NCBI GenBank assembly: GCA_023055505.1
Contig: JALIRH010000003.1
Coordinates: 33,978,842 to 34,042,841 of the forward strand
DNA from: Callipepla californica brunnescens
Taxonomy: Eukaryota; Chordata; Aves; Galliformes; Odontophoridae
Direction of reading: 5' to 3'
Length of the DNA stretch: 64,000 nucleotides
The notes under the pieces were generated by a model. The model was not told where the DNA came from. It saw only the letters and a program-made list of their open reading frames with translations, and made no database searches. How positions within the stretch are numbered: position 1 is the stretch's first letter; the number at the start of each line of letters is the position of its first letter. This document shows positions 48,494 through 59,945 of this stretch, piece after piece. A program made the translations under genes and the position numbers.

Positions 48494-49004
48494 AATATTT
48501 TTCCTTCAAGAAAGTTCCCTAAATGTCAATAGTAGACAAATACAAAAACAAAAAAAGCAGCCTGTGTCAGGAATTGCACTGTGAAAGTGCTCTTTGGAAC
48601 AAAATGAAACTCTGACAATATGTGCTCCCATTACAGGGGAAAAATAAACAGAAATCAAAATTCTTCCTGCACACACATGCACCAAGTGGGAGCACAGCTG
48701 AAGCAACTGCCCCGTGTCTGGGTGTTGGAACAGAGACAGGAAAGGATGAATCCAAACAAACAAGAAGGGAAGCAAGAGGGATCTAGCCAGAGACCCAGCA
48801 AGGCTGACTAAGTGATTCAGGTGGGGTGGAAGAAAAAAAGGAGCAACCTAAACTGCCACAACAATTACAAATGCTTCTCTAAAACTGGCTTTCTAGAAAC
48901 GATTGTTAACCATTTCATCATTAAACAAACATTATCTGTCTAATTACCTCCACTGGATATTCAACAGTTAACCAATAGCATCTCCTTTTAAAACACCACA
49001 GCAT

Positions 49005-49033
49005 TAAAAACAAAACAAAACAAAACAAAAAAA
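49005..49033. repeat. (AAAAC)n tract
   Basis: About four AAAAC units followed by a short A run. Confidence 0.9.
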
Positions 49034-50883
49034 CAACTATCTATTGATGAAATTCCATGCTTATATCCCCTCCTTCAGAAAGCTGCCTGTACAATAAGGT
49101 TTTCCATACACCGGTTCATTAGTTTAACTGATACTACCTCCCAAACAAGCACAGTTCAGGATTTAGAAATGCTTGATGATCTTGGGCTTTAAGCTCCCTT
49201 CCTGCCTCCCACAGACACTTTCCTTGTTAAGAGACCCAGGTGTTCTGCATTACCCTGTGCATCCTCCTACTCTTCTGTTGCTCAGAGGGAAATTCAAGCT
49301 CCCAATTACTCTGAATCTCAAATGCTTGCAGTGATCAACCTCTGCACCTCCACCCCATCTGGAGTAATGCAGACAGACTTCCTTTTGTCTACACCTGACC
49401 AATGCACCTGAGCTAAGGAATATCCAGCTCCCTCCTACCTCCTTTCAGGTCTACATCAGGGTTTGCCCACCAGGTCTCCCCATGACAACCCTCCAGGCCC
49501 TTTCTCCACGCACACCTGTTATCTGCTTGGGTCTTTTAGGCACTCTGCTTCAGTCATATATGTCATTTATGTGCTGTTTGCCAATGTTAGCCAAGTTTAA
49601 TTAGCAGGGAATGAAGACAAAGCCAGATGGTCCACTGCTCCCTTACTGTTTCAGTGGAATCATGCTTGAGATAAGGGAGTCACTGTGAGGTGCGGTTCCT
49701 GCCTTATGGAGAGATTTAGAGGGCATTTTCAACAAAGAAGGTGCCATCACTAAGAGCCCTCCCTTTAAGCTGGGTGTTTGGGGCAGCACTGGTTGGGGGA
49801 AGATGGAGAGTTGGTGGGAGCAGGATGGGGAATGGAAGGTCCTGCAAGATCAGGTCATGGTCAGAGGCATATTCTGAATCAGCCCTGGCCTCAGTTGCTC
49901 ACCAGCCTTTCCTTTAATGTTTTCTCATTATGTTCTTGCAATTTTCAAGTCCGAGAAGCATAAAACAGAGGAGGGAAGTGCAAAGAGCACTTGTGGTTAG
50001 TGTGAAGGTAAAGAGCCATAAGAGACTGAGAATCCTAAAAAGGTGTTACCTGGGGGGAGGGGAAGAGAAGAAAGAGGACCTAAAATAACAGATGAGCCAT
50101 AGAAAGAACAGTGCATAAAATAGATGAACTCAAAGAAATGTCATAGACTTCAGGTTACACATTCAATAAAGTGAAAAAGCAAGTTATATTAGAAATGCCA
50201 TTGTCCTGCATCTTTCGAAAAGGAAAGGTAGAAAGGAGTAAAGAGGTGGATAGAAAAGTTACATGAATAACAAAAAGCTTCATTCATGTGACAAAGCAGA
50301 AGCAGCAGCCACAAGGTTAATAGCAAGGGTGGTAAACAGCATTTGTTTTGAAAAGTTGACATCTGTGATGAACCTAATATGAGAAATTTCAAAATCAATT
50401 AAAAAAAAAAGAGTAAGATAAGTTGAATGCATCAGAATATATTTTGTGAGCAAAGAATAATAAAAATTGTGCAAATGCCACTAACAAGGTAACATTTACA
50501 ATGTGTCTAAATATTATTTGATATTTACTATCCATGTTTACCCTCGTAAATAATTTTGGCAGGTTCTTAGAGTCTATTGTCATGGCAGTTTCTCTTAATG
50601 ATTTGCATACACAGACCCCTTATGTCAAATAGCGATGAAGACGATCACTGTCATCTTGTATTAGCGTTAAAGTGTTTGAACTGAAGACTCCTCACTCCCC
50701 CTCATACCAGCAGGAAAAAAGACAAGTATTTCACAGGTTAAATTCAAAAAAGAGAAGTGACCTTGGTAAAAGAGAATTACTGTCTGAAAAACTAGGGTGC
50801 TACTCTATGGACAACTGAAGATACCTCACTGACCCAGGAACAATGCACAATGCACCAGTGAGGACAACCACCGACGTGATATC

Positions 50884-51430
50884 ACAAAAGACTTGGGAAT
50901 CATAGTGCCTCGAAGCTGACACAGTTCAGAAGTGACCATCTATTGCAAAAAGGGCAAACTCTGCCACTGTGTGTACAGGCAGACACACAACTGACGCAAT
51001 ATGAAAAGAAATTCTCCTCCTTAGAGCCTGGGCAGGGGCACTGCAGCCTTCACCGGGTGCTGCCCTCTATAAAAGCTGTAACACCTCCAGTCTAGAGGAG
51101 AGAAAAGGTGTCAGCGCACATCAGAAAGGAAATATCCCTTTGGAAACACCAAAAGGTGCTGTATCATTGCAGTGGCCATTTACACATTTCAGCAGTGATG
51201 GAGGGGACATTTTATTATAGTCAGTGTAGCAGCCTCATCAAAAACTAAAGGGATAAACTGAAGCAAAGAAGATTTTATTGGACTTCTTCAGCATATCTCA
51301 AACTCACAGGAGACAAAAGCATTAATCTGTTCAGCCTGGTCAGATCAAAAGGCAAATCAGAACTATTTAGTAACATACTCAAATGAGTTATAGACATAGA
51401 ATATGTTCAAATAAACTGTTGGCAATTTCC
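50884..51430 (+). mobile_element. Ancient CR1/L3-like remnant, forward
   Basis: The core 50884-51030 reads GACTTGGGAATCATAGTG, then AAGCTGACACAGTTCAGAAGTG, then TTGCAAAAAGGGCAAACTCTG. This follows the conserved CR1/L3 phrase for 'KDLGxxVDxxLxMSxQC...AKKANxxLG' with substitutions and small gaps, and an AATTCTCCTCC segment follows at about 51010. A second patch at 51328-51400 resembles the later 'GLFSLEKRR' region. The stretch between is too decayed to align by eye, so continuity is an inference. Divergence is far greater than in the CR1 copies at 7.0, 8.8 and 41.3 kb, implying an old insertion. Confidence 0.5.
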
Positions 51431-51882
51431 CTTGAACATCCTGGGATTAAAACCTTATTTTAGAAAGGTCCCCGTAGCTATTAAATTCCTTTTAGTAAAA
51501 TTTCTGTTTTATGCACTTAAGTTAGTAAGTTCAGTGGTATTGGTTCTACGCATGACATCTTTAGCTAGAAAGGAAATTAAAAATATGGTAATTTTTAAGT
51601 CTAAATTCAAACAGCTGCTAATAACTTGGCATAAAGATAAATACATGGAAGAACCACAAAAAATCACTGACGATTCCCAACTGTTACTTAAATAAAACAG
51701 CCTTCTCTCACTTCAGTCTTCAGCTCTGGCTTTCATTCATGTTTTTAATAAATAAACGTCCTAAATGCATTCTTGCAGTTCTCATTTTCTGGAACTGTTT
51801 TTTGCTCTCCTATTTGTAATTTCTTAGATGACTACCTGGCATTTATGCATTAAAATTTCAGATAAGATTAGGGGTGCAATTT

Positions 51883-51914
51883 GAAAAAAGAAAGAAAGAA
51901 AGAAAGAAAAAAAG
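51883..51914. repeat. (GAAA)n microsatellite
   Basis: About five GAAA units flanked by A runs, purely purine on the plus strand. Confidence 0.92.
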
Positions 51915-54900
51915 CAGTTCTGTATATTTGGTATTGAGAGCTTTCTTTGAGAGAAAAAAAAATGTCTGAAGGAGCAGCTATGGTTTGTGCAGCCTTTGTT
52001 GGCAGCCCTGCCTGGAGCTGGCATCTCACCAGTGGCACACTGCCTCTTCAGCACCCAACTGCTCCATGCATGAGTTCTCCTCCCTCATGGGTTCCGTTCT
52101 GGTCACTGCAATTAATTTTCATTTCTTTGTCTTCACTTTCAGCTCATTAATTTTTGGCCAGTCTCCATGGCTCCTTCAGCTTAGCATTTTACTCCTCCTC
52201 CCTTCACTCTCTAAGGCCTTTTCCCTCCCTTTATGGTGTTGTAGGTTCACTGGCATCTTATAGAATGTCTGACGATTGTTCCGCCGTTGTCAGGTCAAGT
52301 GGTTCCTTTAAAGAAATGCGGGGTGCTCCCCAGCCTCCTGGAGGTACCAGGAAGTGCTGACTGATGGCTCTCCCCAGGAGGAAAAGAGCACAGCCCCTTC
52401 CCATTGGGCTTCTCTCTCGGTCCTTTTTTTTTCCCTCAGCGGATTTATGACCTCACTGGACTTCCTAATGGATACACCACTGTGACACCAAAGCTATACT
52501 TCAACTGCTTGGTGGTTGCCACAGTAAGAACAAATAAGCCTTACCCTGGGTTAATCCTAATTTATGGAAGTGGATTTTCATAATGTTTGGAACAAACAAC
52601 TATCTTTTCTCAGTGGGAAAGCAAAAGGATATTGTGCCTACAAGGAGTTTCCATTCCCACTGTGGCAGCACTGACAGATGACTGCGATCAGGGGAGGGAT
52701 GAAGAGATCTCAGATAAACCCTTTAAAAATCAGCTGGCTGCAGAGCAGGTTTTGTTTGTTTGTTTCAGCCAAATTCACTCACAGGTAACAGTGGAGTTGC
52801 ATCACTTGAATCACAGACTGAAATGAAACCTTGATAGAGCCCTCTGACTACTTTGAAACCCTTACTGTAATGCATACTTTTACCTTATAGCCATTGTGTT
52901 AATTCCTGTGCAAATACATGAAAAGTTTACCATTCAGTATACGCTTCACATTTGCTGAGGCAAAAGAAGAACTACAATGAAGTGGGTCTGGGCATACAAA
53001 TAATCCATGTATTTTTATTTCTGGACAATGTTGTAAAGTGATTTGAGAAGAAATAAAAATAATAATTTCCTTAGGGTTAGGTTGTATGAAATATGTAATG
53101 CATGAATCTGAAACGTTGGTTATTTGACAGGAGGGATTCTTTAAAGCAGACACTGGTATCTAATTAGTTAAATCCTAAGGAAAAGCAGGCAGTGTACCAG
53201 CTGATGCAATCGGTGGCAGCAGGAGTTTGGAAATAAATATCTCCATTTGGCACTGAGAAGTGAAACAGAGCTCAAATTTCTGTGGATATCCTGGCCCCAA
53301 GTTCATGCCTCAGAGCTCTCATTTCTGCAGTAAAGGAAAATTAAATCTCAGAGTTTAAGATCTGGGGTTCAGTGTGACTATTTATTAGAATTCATCTAGC
53401 CTCCATAGGCTGTGAATATTTTGACTTGACCTAGATGGAGCTCTTGATAAAATCAAGCTCTCATGGGCATTACCAGTGTTCTGTGATAAAACTCAGCTCA
53501 GAAGCATTGTGCTGACAGAAACTGCAACACTTTAACACAGTGATTATTATCCTAGTTAGAAACCAGAAACACTGCGGCATGTGAAACAAAGAACAAAGAA
53601 ATAAAAACCAACAAATCTCAACATTCCCCCACCAAAAAAATCTCAACCAAGCAAAAACCAGGGGAGCAGCCGTTCACGGTGATGAACAGTGTGTTTGTTC
53701 CTGGGTTTATTCAGACCGTTTCTCTGGGGATGCCGCAGTCAGGGTTACGGCAGCTCAGCTCCCTTCTGCCCACAGCAGCCCTGTCCCAGCGGCAGTAACG
53801 CAGGTAGGCATCTGGTGCTCACTGAGATGACTCCAGCTCTAATCTATTCAAATGTACTGCCGGATTGTGTCTACGGCCAGCTTGCTTTGTGTCGGGAATG
53901 GAGGGGCGGGGAGAAGGATGACATTTTTAGGTTTAGTAGTCCCTCTGGAACAAGATCTCTGTTTATCAATATCACACAAAAGTCAGCACAGCAGATGGTA
54001 CCGGCTCTGGCTGTCCTGAGCCAGTCCTGTGCATGGCTAAACAGGCTCTTTCAGTATGTTTGTCCTGCACACCATATAATGCCCTGAAGCTATTTGTCAT
54101 TTGCTTTAGTTCACACCACTGCTTTTCTACTTAGAGATTCTGCCTCTATCTTTACGTCACCTGTATTAGTTAAAAGTGCTGCTTCTCTTACACAAGCAGA
54201 GATATTACAGCTCTAGCTCAATTTTACTTCAGAAGGCTCCACATTCATTGTCTCATGGACAGTGTCTGCAGGCTCTTGTGAACCCGCGAGTAGGTCTCTC
54301 AAGTGAATATCAGTATTAGTTGCACATACAACAGCACACTTGAACTGAGCCCCTGAATTAAAATTGCAAGTTTCTTCATTTGCAAGCCAAGGTTTGAGCT
54401 CTAGTCTCAGCACTTCCAAACCACTATCTTTTCAGCTTAAAATGTTGCATTGTGGCACTCATGACAGCAAGGAGAAAGAAATGGTGACATATTTAGCAAA
54501 AGCATACTCATGTTCTCAGCCAGATTTGATCACATCCATTCCTAAGAGAATGCTATTCAGTTGATCTGCTCTTGGACAGCAACTGAATCACTGAGAAGAC
54601 TGCACCATTACAGACCTGATCAAGCTTAAAAAGAAGTTTGCTTATGTGATCATGAGCAAGCGGGAAAGGTCTCACTGCTGCTAGCTTACTGAAAAGAAAA
54701 TGAAGAGTGAATGATTATCAATAAAGTGTGTTTGGTTAGGTGTCACTCAGAGAAAGAAAATGCCATTTCATGTCACTTTTTAGAAAGTACAAGGTATGTA
54801 ACTTTTGGGAATGGCTTTGCTCTTGACTAATCTTCAGATTCAGTATTAAAATCTCAAACTTCCCAAAGGAAAGAGACTCTGCATATTTTAATGAAAGATA

Positions 54901-56406
54901 AAACAACAATATAAACATACACAAATTTACAGAGGAAGGATCAACTTTAATACATCTGGAGTAAAAGGTGTTCTTTTTTAAATATGGTATAAAAATAAAT
55001 GCAAGAAACATTAACAGAGAATATACAGACAACAGACAAAGACACAGGCTTTCTTTCTCAATGTGAATACATCAGTGAAATGAAACCTTCTGTGCTAATT
55101 TATTGTGCAATAAATGTGATGCCATATGTATATTTATTAATATATGCATTTTTTACATTTCTTCCAGTTTTTGATTGACGTATTTTTTAATAAACTGTGC
55201 CTAGCAGAAGCTTTTTTTTCACTGTACTTGAGCTTGCAGAAAATAAAAAGACACAGATCCAGCTTGATATGAAGGAGGAAGTGAGCAGACAGTTTTCGAA
55301 ATGGAGGCATCGAAAGGCTAGAGAGTCCCTCGGAGTCTGTAATGCCTTAGTATACACAAAAGAAAACAAGTCAGGTCCTTGCTCATGCAACATCTTGTTC
55401 TACTGTCCTCTGATTCAGGCAATCAGTGAGCTACAAAGTATGTATAATGATTTGAGTCTGCTTCCATGCTACAAGGTGATCCTTTTAGTAGGACTGCACT
55501 AGACTGGTTAACCTCTTTGATGTGAGCGATTTCCCCTGAGGAAAAGATAAAAACAAAAAACAAAAACAGAAAACAGAGGCATGATCACTGCAAACCTGTT
55601 CATCAGCAACCACTCAGTGTTGCCACATCACTGTCAAATAACTAGGGGCACCAACTAGAGTCTGTCAAATCTTAAACCACAGGAAGCCCTGACACTTGCA
55701 CACCTGCACTGCCAGCCAGCCATTCTGTTTCAGAGTGTAATCCAATGAATTCAAAGGTCAGTTTCGAATGAGATTGGGTTTGTCTGTTAAGAAACTACTG
55801 CTGAGGACTTTGCTGTTGGTCACTCCCAGATCTTGAAGGCGGCCACCGGAAGCGAGGGTGCCTTGTGCTACAGTGATGATGTGCACACTGTAGCAGCTCT
55901 GTCACAGACTGCAGAACGCTAGAGTTCAAGAAAGTAGGGGGCAGACTGCACACAGGCAGGAAAGCAGCTTCTCCATGAACTCAGCAAGAGACTTGTAAAG
56001 ACTGCATTTACTATTGTAAGGAGTACTGGTCAGGTATGTTACGTGGGACTACCTAACACTGCTCAGAAGGTGTTTGGATTTTCACATTGTCTTTTTCCTC
56101 ATCAGTGCTCCTGCTGCAGGGATGCTGTTTCAATTTTTTAGGAAGTTCTGTCCCACAGGAGTTACTTGCGCAGAGAGGATAGTGTAGGTATGTTGTTATG
56201 GCCTATTTCAGGCAGATCTGAGCTTTAGCTGAGCCAGACAAAAGCCATGAAACCACACAAGATGTCAGTTAGCTCTCCTCTGGCCATCCTGCTGTGGCAC
56301 CAATTCAACAGAGGCAGAGCTGGCACAGCAAGCACTTTTCAATACATCACAGGGTTACTCTGATAACGTACCATAAATAGATTATAAAAAATAAAATAGT
56401 AAATGT

Positions 56407-56430
56407 CTTGTCATTTAACTTGTCATTTAA
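56407..56430 (+). repeat. Perfect 12-base tandem duplication
   Basis: CTTGTCATTTAA occurs twice in direct succession without mismatch. It looks like a recent replication-slippage duplication. Confidence 0.9.
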
Positions 56431-56970
56431 AGGGTATTTAATATTTACATATATGGCATTGTTCATTCTAGGTGCACAACTCAGAAAATTCAAACTGACT
56501 TCAAGGAGACTACAATAAAAAATATTTTAACTGTGAAGATAGACTACATCTGCAGTAAATAGTAAATAAATTTATTCTGCTTTATCAATGAGATGTAAAG
56601 TCATTGGTTGTACTGTAACTCTGTGGAATTACACAATTTAATATCTGTTTTCCTTATCAATTAATTTTATGCTCAAAGGGATATGCAAGTTGGTTTTGAA
56701 CATTTGCTTAAATGCAATATACCAGAATGAATCTTGACAAAAAGAATAGCCATTTTACTCTCTGTGCTCTGAAATAAGTCATACAGATGAGGGTGAATTT
56801 TCCTCCTACAATATAATCTTGGAAGGAAATAATGGTCTGCAAAGTTGGATTAGACTCCTCATCTCTCAAGTTCACCGTATTGCCTGACAGTAATAGCAGT
56901 TGTTCCTCAAAAAGATGTCGTGTCTCCTTCCAGGCATGGTCTTCTCCCTTTATCTAGCTCGAACTCTATG

Positions 56971-57003
56971 AATTATATTATATTATTATATTATATGTAT
57001 ATG
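56971..57003. repeat. TA-rich simple sequence
   Basis: ATTAT/ATATT units over about 33 bases, low complexity. Confidence 0.85.
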
Positions 57004-58140
57004 AAATAAATACATAAAATTCATTTTTTTGGCATTTAGTTTAGCGTTACATTATGTTCTCCTCTAATGTAATAAGTAAGCTGTTTAAACCACTAAGCTA
57101 AACATTTTTTCTTCTGAGATAACCAAAAAGTCTCAGACAGCTATGTGGCACTGGACTACAATTCAAGATGATATGCCCAAATTTATTAAGTAATTTTTAA
57201 GGGGGTGCAGGGTTGTCTGCCTTGGACATAATCTAAGAAAATATTCAGCATATGCTGATCTTTCCTTATGGAGATTTTTGTGCTTAATTTTGAAGGCCTA
57301 CAAGCTTGGCTACTTTTTGTAACTATATAGGAGTTCCACTGGGTACAGAACTGCCTAAAAATTAATTCCCTACCTGGAAGTTTCTTTTATTTATTAAAAT
57401 ATTTCCCTCACTTCTACACTGGAAAGCTACACATGCTCTCATTGGAGGACAAGCTCTGTGAATTAATTTTGTCTTCTTATCTGCAACAGCTGATTTTTAG
57501 AAGTTGTAATTCCATGTAATTTTGAGATGAACCATTCTGGTATCAAAAAATGAACTGTGATATTAAATAAAGTAAGAGGTTTTGATCTAAGAGCAAGCAA
57601 AAAACTATTCATTACTTAGTTGATTTGACAAAATAACCTTATTCTATGTATTAATTGAAATTTTCCCTATAGATGCATTAAGGTGTCATGACAATTTTTT
57701 TTTTGTTGTTCAGCATCAGTTCCTCCCTGAATACTGCTCATCACAGTAAGCTTAAAGACTTTGGATAGTTTTCTCTGGGTGTCCTATTCTGAGCCTTCCC
57801 TCCCCCACATTAGGGAATACCATGAGTCAAAATTTCAGGGTTGAATCTATTTCTTTAAGGTACAATCTTGATTACATTTCCATGAGCCAAATTTTTGATT
57901 TGGTCATCTACAACAAATGAGCCTGAAAGTTCTAAAAGGTGTGGCATATGACTAATCACACATAGGAAAATTTTTGCTAGTGAGATTAACGAACATTTGA
58001 AAACAAACTCAGAAGTACTAGATTTTCATCTGAAGAATGAAAATAAGATATTTAATATCTTTAATGTATTCTTGCCATCAATGTGTAAGAGTATAGGGCC
58101 AAATTCTAAACGAGTAGTAGTTTTGTCTTTTAAGTAGAAT

Positions 58141-58256
58141 TTGGTGGCACTGGACAGTCTGGTCTAGTGGTTGGCAACCCTGCCCACAGTAGAGGGGTTT
58201 AAACTAGATGATCTGTGAGGTCCTTTTCAACCCAGGCCATTCTATGATTCTATGAT
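58141..58256 (+). mobile_element. CR1 3' tail fragment, forward
   Basis: The last 115 bases of a CR1. It contains ACAGTCTGGTCTAGTGGTTG, then AAACTAGATGATCTGTGAGG, then CAACCCAGGCCATTCTATG and the repeated ATTCTATGA terminus. Its sequence is very close to the end of the CR1 at 7.03-7.70 kb, including the unusual CAACCCAGGCC variant, so the two share a subfamily. Confidence 0.92.
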
Positions 58257-58327
58257 ATGAATTGAAACTATTTAACAATTTTATTATAACACAGCAGCCA
58301 AATGAAACCTTGTGCTCATATGCAAAT

Positions 58328-58380
58328 GACCTTCACATGTCTCTTCCAGCTCTAAGGATTCTATGATTCTGTGATTCTGT
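58328..58380 (+). mobile_element. Second CR1 tail fragment, forward
   Basis: CTCTTCCAGCTCTAAGGATTC followed by three degenerate ATTCTRTG units. It is only about 50 bases long and lies about 70 bases after another CR1 end. It is either an independent, severely truncated insertion or part of one rearranged insertion with the fragment at 58141-58256. Confidence 0.7.
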
Positions 58381-58794
58381 ATCCCAATAAGAGATTCAGA
58401 ATACAAACAGGCAGCAGAGCAGCTGGAGTGAGTCAATTACACTGATGAAAAAAAAAACCTGATCTCAGTGTTCTCTCACCTACCTTAATGTATTAACTTT
58501 CTAAATGCAGAGCTGTCCTTTCAACTGGACTTTTAGAGAGCTTGGGGAGAAAACTACAAAAGTATGTGCAGATTTATAAGCTATAAATATGCTGGCTGAC
58601 CTATTTATGTAGCTAGACACTAACACCTCAAATAATCTGGCATGTAAATCAGCAAAAACTTCCATACAAATGTGACTAATAATGGACCAGTGTGGAACAT
58701 GTACTGGGACCAGAGTTGAAATATATGAAGATTAAATGCTTAGTTTTTGAATTTCTTTTGAATCCTTTCTGCTAAGCAACATCAGTGTCTCCTT

Positions 58795-58836
58795 TTTTGT
58801 CCTCCTTTTTGAGGACAAAAGTTTCATTTTGTCCTC
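58795..58836. other. 10-bp perfect hairpin plus third repeat arm
   Basis: TTTTGTCCTC, loop CTTTTT, then GAGGACAAAA form a perfect ten-base-pair stem at 58795-58820. A further exact copy of the left arm, TTTTGTCCTC, follows at 58827-58836, so the central GAGGACAAAA can pair with either neighbour. This is a direct plus inverted repeat, perhaps produced by template switching during replication. Confidence 0.85.
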
Positions 58837-59927
58837 AGGACTCATACTTCCAGTTGGTAGAACTGGAAAAGGAAACTCCACACATCCAAAAGGGAGAATG
58901 GCAGGAACCCTACTGGAAGCAAAATGAGACAAAATGAGGATTGGATCTTTGCTCTCACTATTCCTGATCTGCTCGTGTGTGGCATACATGCTGAATGCCA
59001 GCAGCTTGGCTAGCATCAGCAGGCAAAGTTCCCAGGTGACATCCCTGATGCCACACACAGTGCTGAGATAAACAGCCCTTGGCAGGAACACATCTGGAGA
59101 GGCACAGGAGCAGAAACAGTAAGTCTCTGGCCAGAATTTAGCCAACCCTTGCTTTTCTAAGGCAAGCAGATGGATTTAGCATTGTACAGGGGTTCAGGAT
59201 TTTGTTTTTATTTTCATCCAGCTCTGCCAGTGTATTTCTCTTTCAGGAAGGTGATGAAGAGTAGGAGGTTAGCATTTGCTGAGTTTAGGGGACAACTTCT
59301 CACCACTACTTTCAGTGCTTACACTTGAAGAAAAATCTTTCTACCTACTGTAGGGATCTGCAGTCCTTTCCTGATTTCTCACTGAGTCTGTTCCCTGTCC
59401 TGGAGCAGTCCAGAGACAAAAAGCAGTTTCTGAGCAATTGCATATTCTTGTTTGGCTTGTTCTAAACTGGGTGATAGTCCCTCTTTCTTTCTCCTTCCCA
59501 AGTAATCTGCACGTCCTGATGAGCTGCTGTTATTTGTGCTTAACCTACAAGCTCTTGCCAGATGGGGTAGTTTTGACTTGAAATAGCATAGGAGGGATGG
59601 GGTGAAACCTATGATTTTCTAACATGCCAATGCACTTGACAAGTATTTTGTTTCAGTATCACTGGTCTAATACCTGATTGAGAGTGCTGTTTCCTAATGG
59701 AGACAGATCTGTGCCTGTACCACACAGCAGTCCCTCGACCCCAGCACAAAGCAATACAGCTCAGCTCATCATTGCAGAACTGGGCAAGGAGTCCAACCTT
59801 CATTTGCATTTCCTAGGGATGCTGCTTTTGATTTTCCTCATTAAGATGGGCATCATTCCTTAAAAACACCCTAACACTAGATTTTTGGGCTAATTATTAG
59901 TTCAAACTCAACATTTCAATTATTATC

Positions 59928-59945
59928 TTTTTTTTTTTTTTTTTT
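59928..59945. repeat. Poly-T tract
   Basis: A run of about 18 T residues. No retroposed body recognised beside it. Confidence 0.9.

Larger units (their letters stand above)
46901..50883. other. Non-coding stretch
   Basis: No gene seen. Simple repeats are (CAAA)n at 47027-47057, a T run at 48478-48493 and (AAAAC)n at 49005-49033. The 162-codon plus-strand frame at 47722-48210 contains a hydrophobic stretch (VVVISVLFLLSCSVLYSVSL) but no recognisable family and no supporting splice structure. Confidence 0.5.
51431..58140. other. Non-coding stretch
   Basis: No gene supported. It contains a (GAAA)n tract at 51883-51914, a 12-base perfect tandem duplication at 56407-56430, a TA-rich tract at 56971-57003 and a 14-base palindrome (TCAGCATATGCTGA) at 57245-57258. 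The 132-codon plus-strand frame at 53689-54087 lacks any recognisable domain. Confidence 0.5.

Noticed and set aside
53689..54087. 132-codon plus-strand frame
   Set aside because: No domain, unremarkable length for moderately GC-rich DNA.
58732..59145. 137-codon minus-strand open frame
   Set aside because: No recognisable domain, no supporting splice sites, and it overlaps an inverted repeat; length is compatible with chance.
59802..59809. Octamer ATTTGCAT
   Set aside because: Eight-base matches are expected by chance several times in AT-rich DNA of this length.
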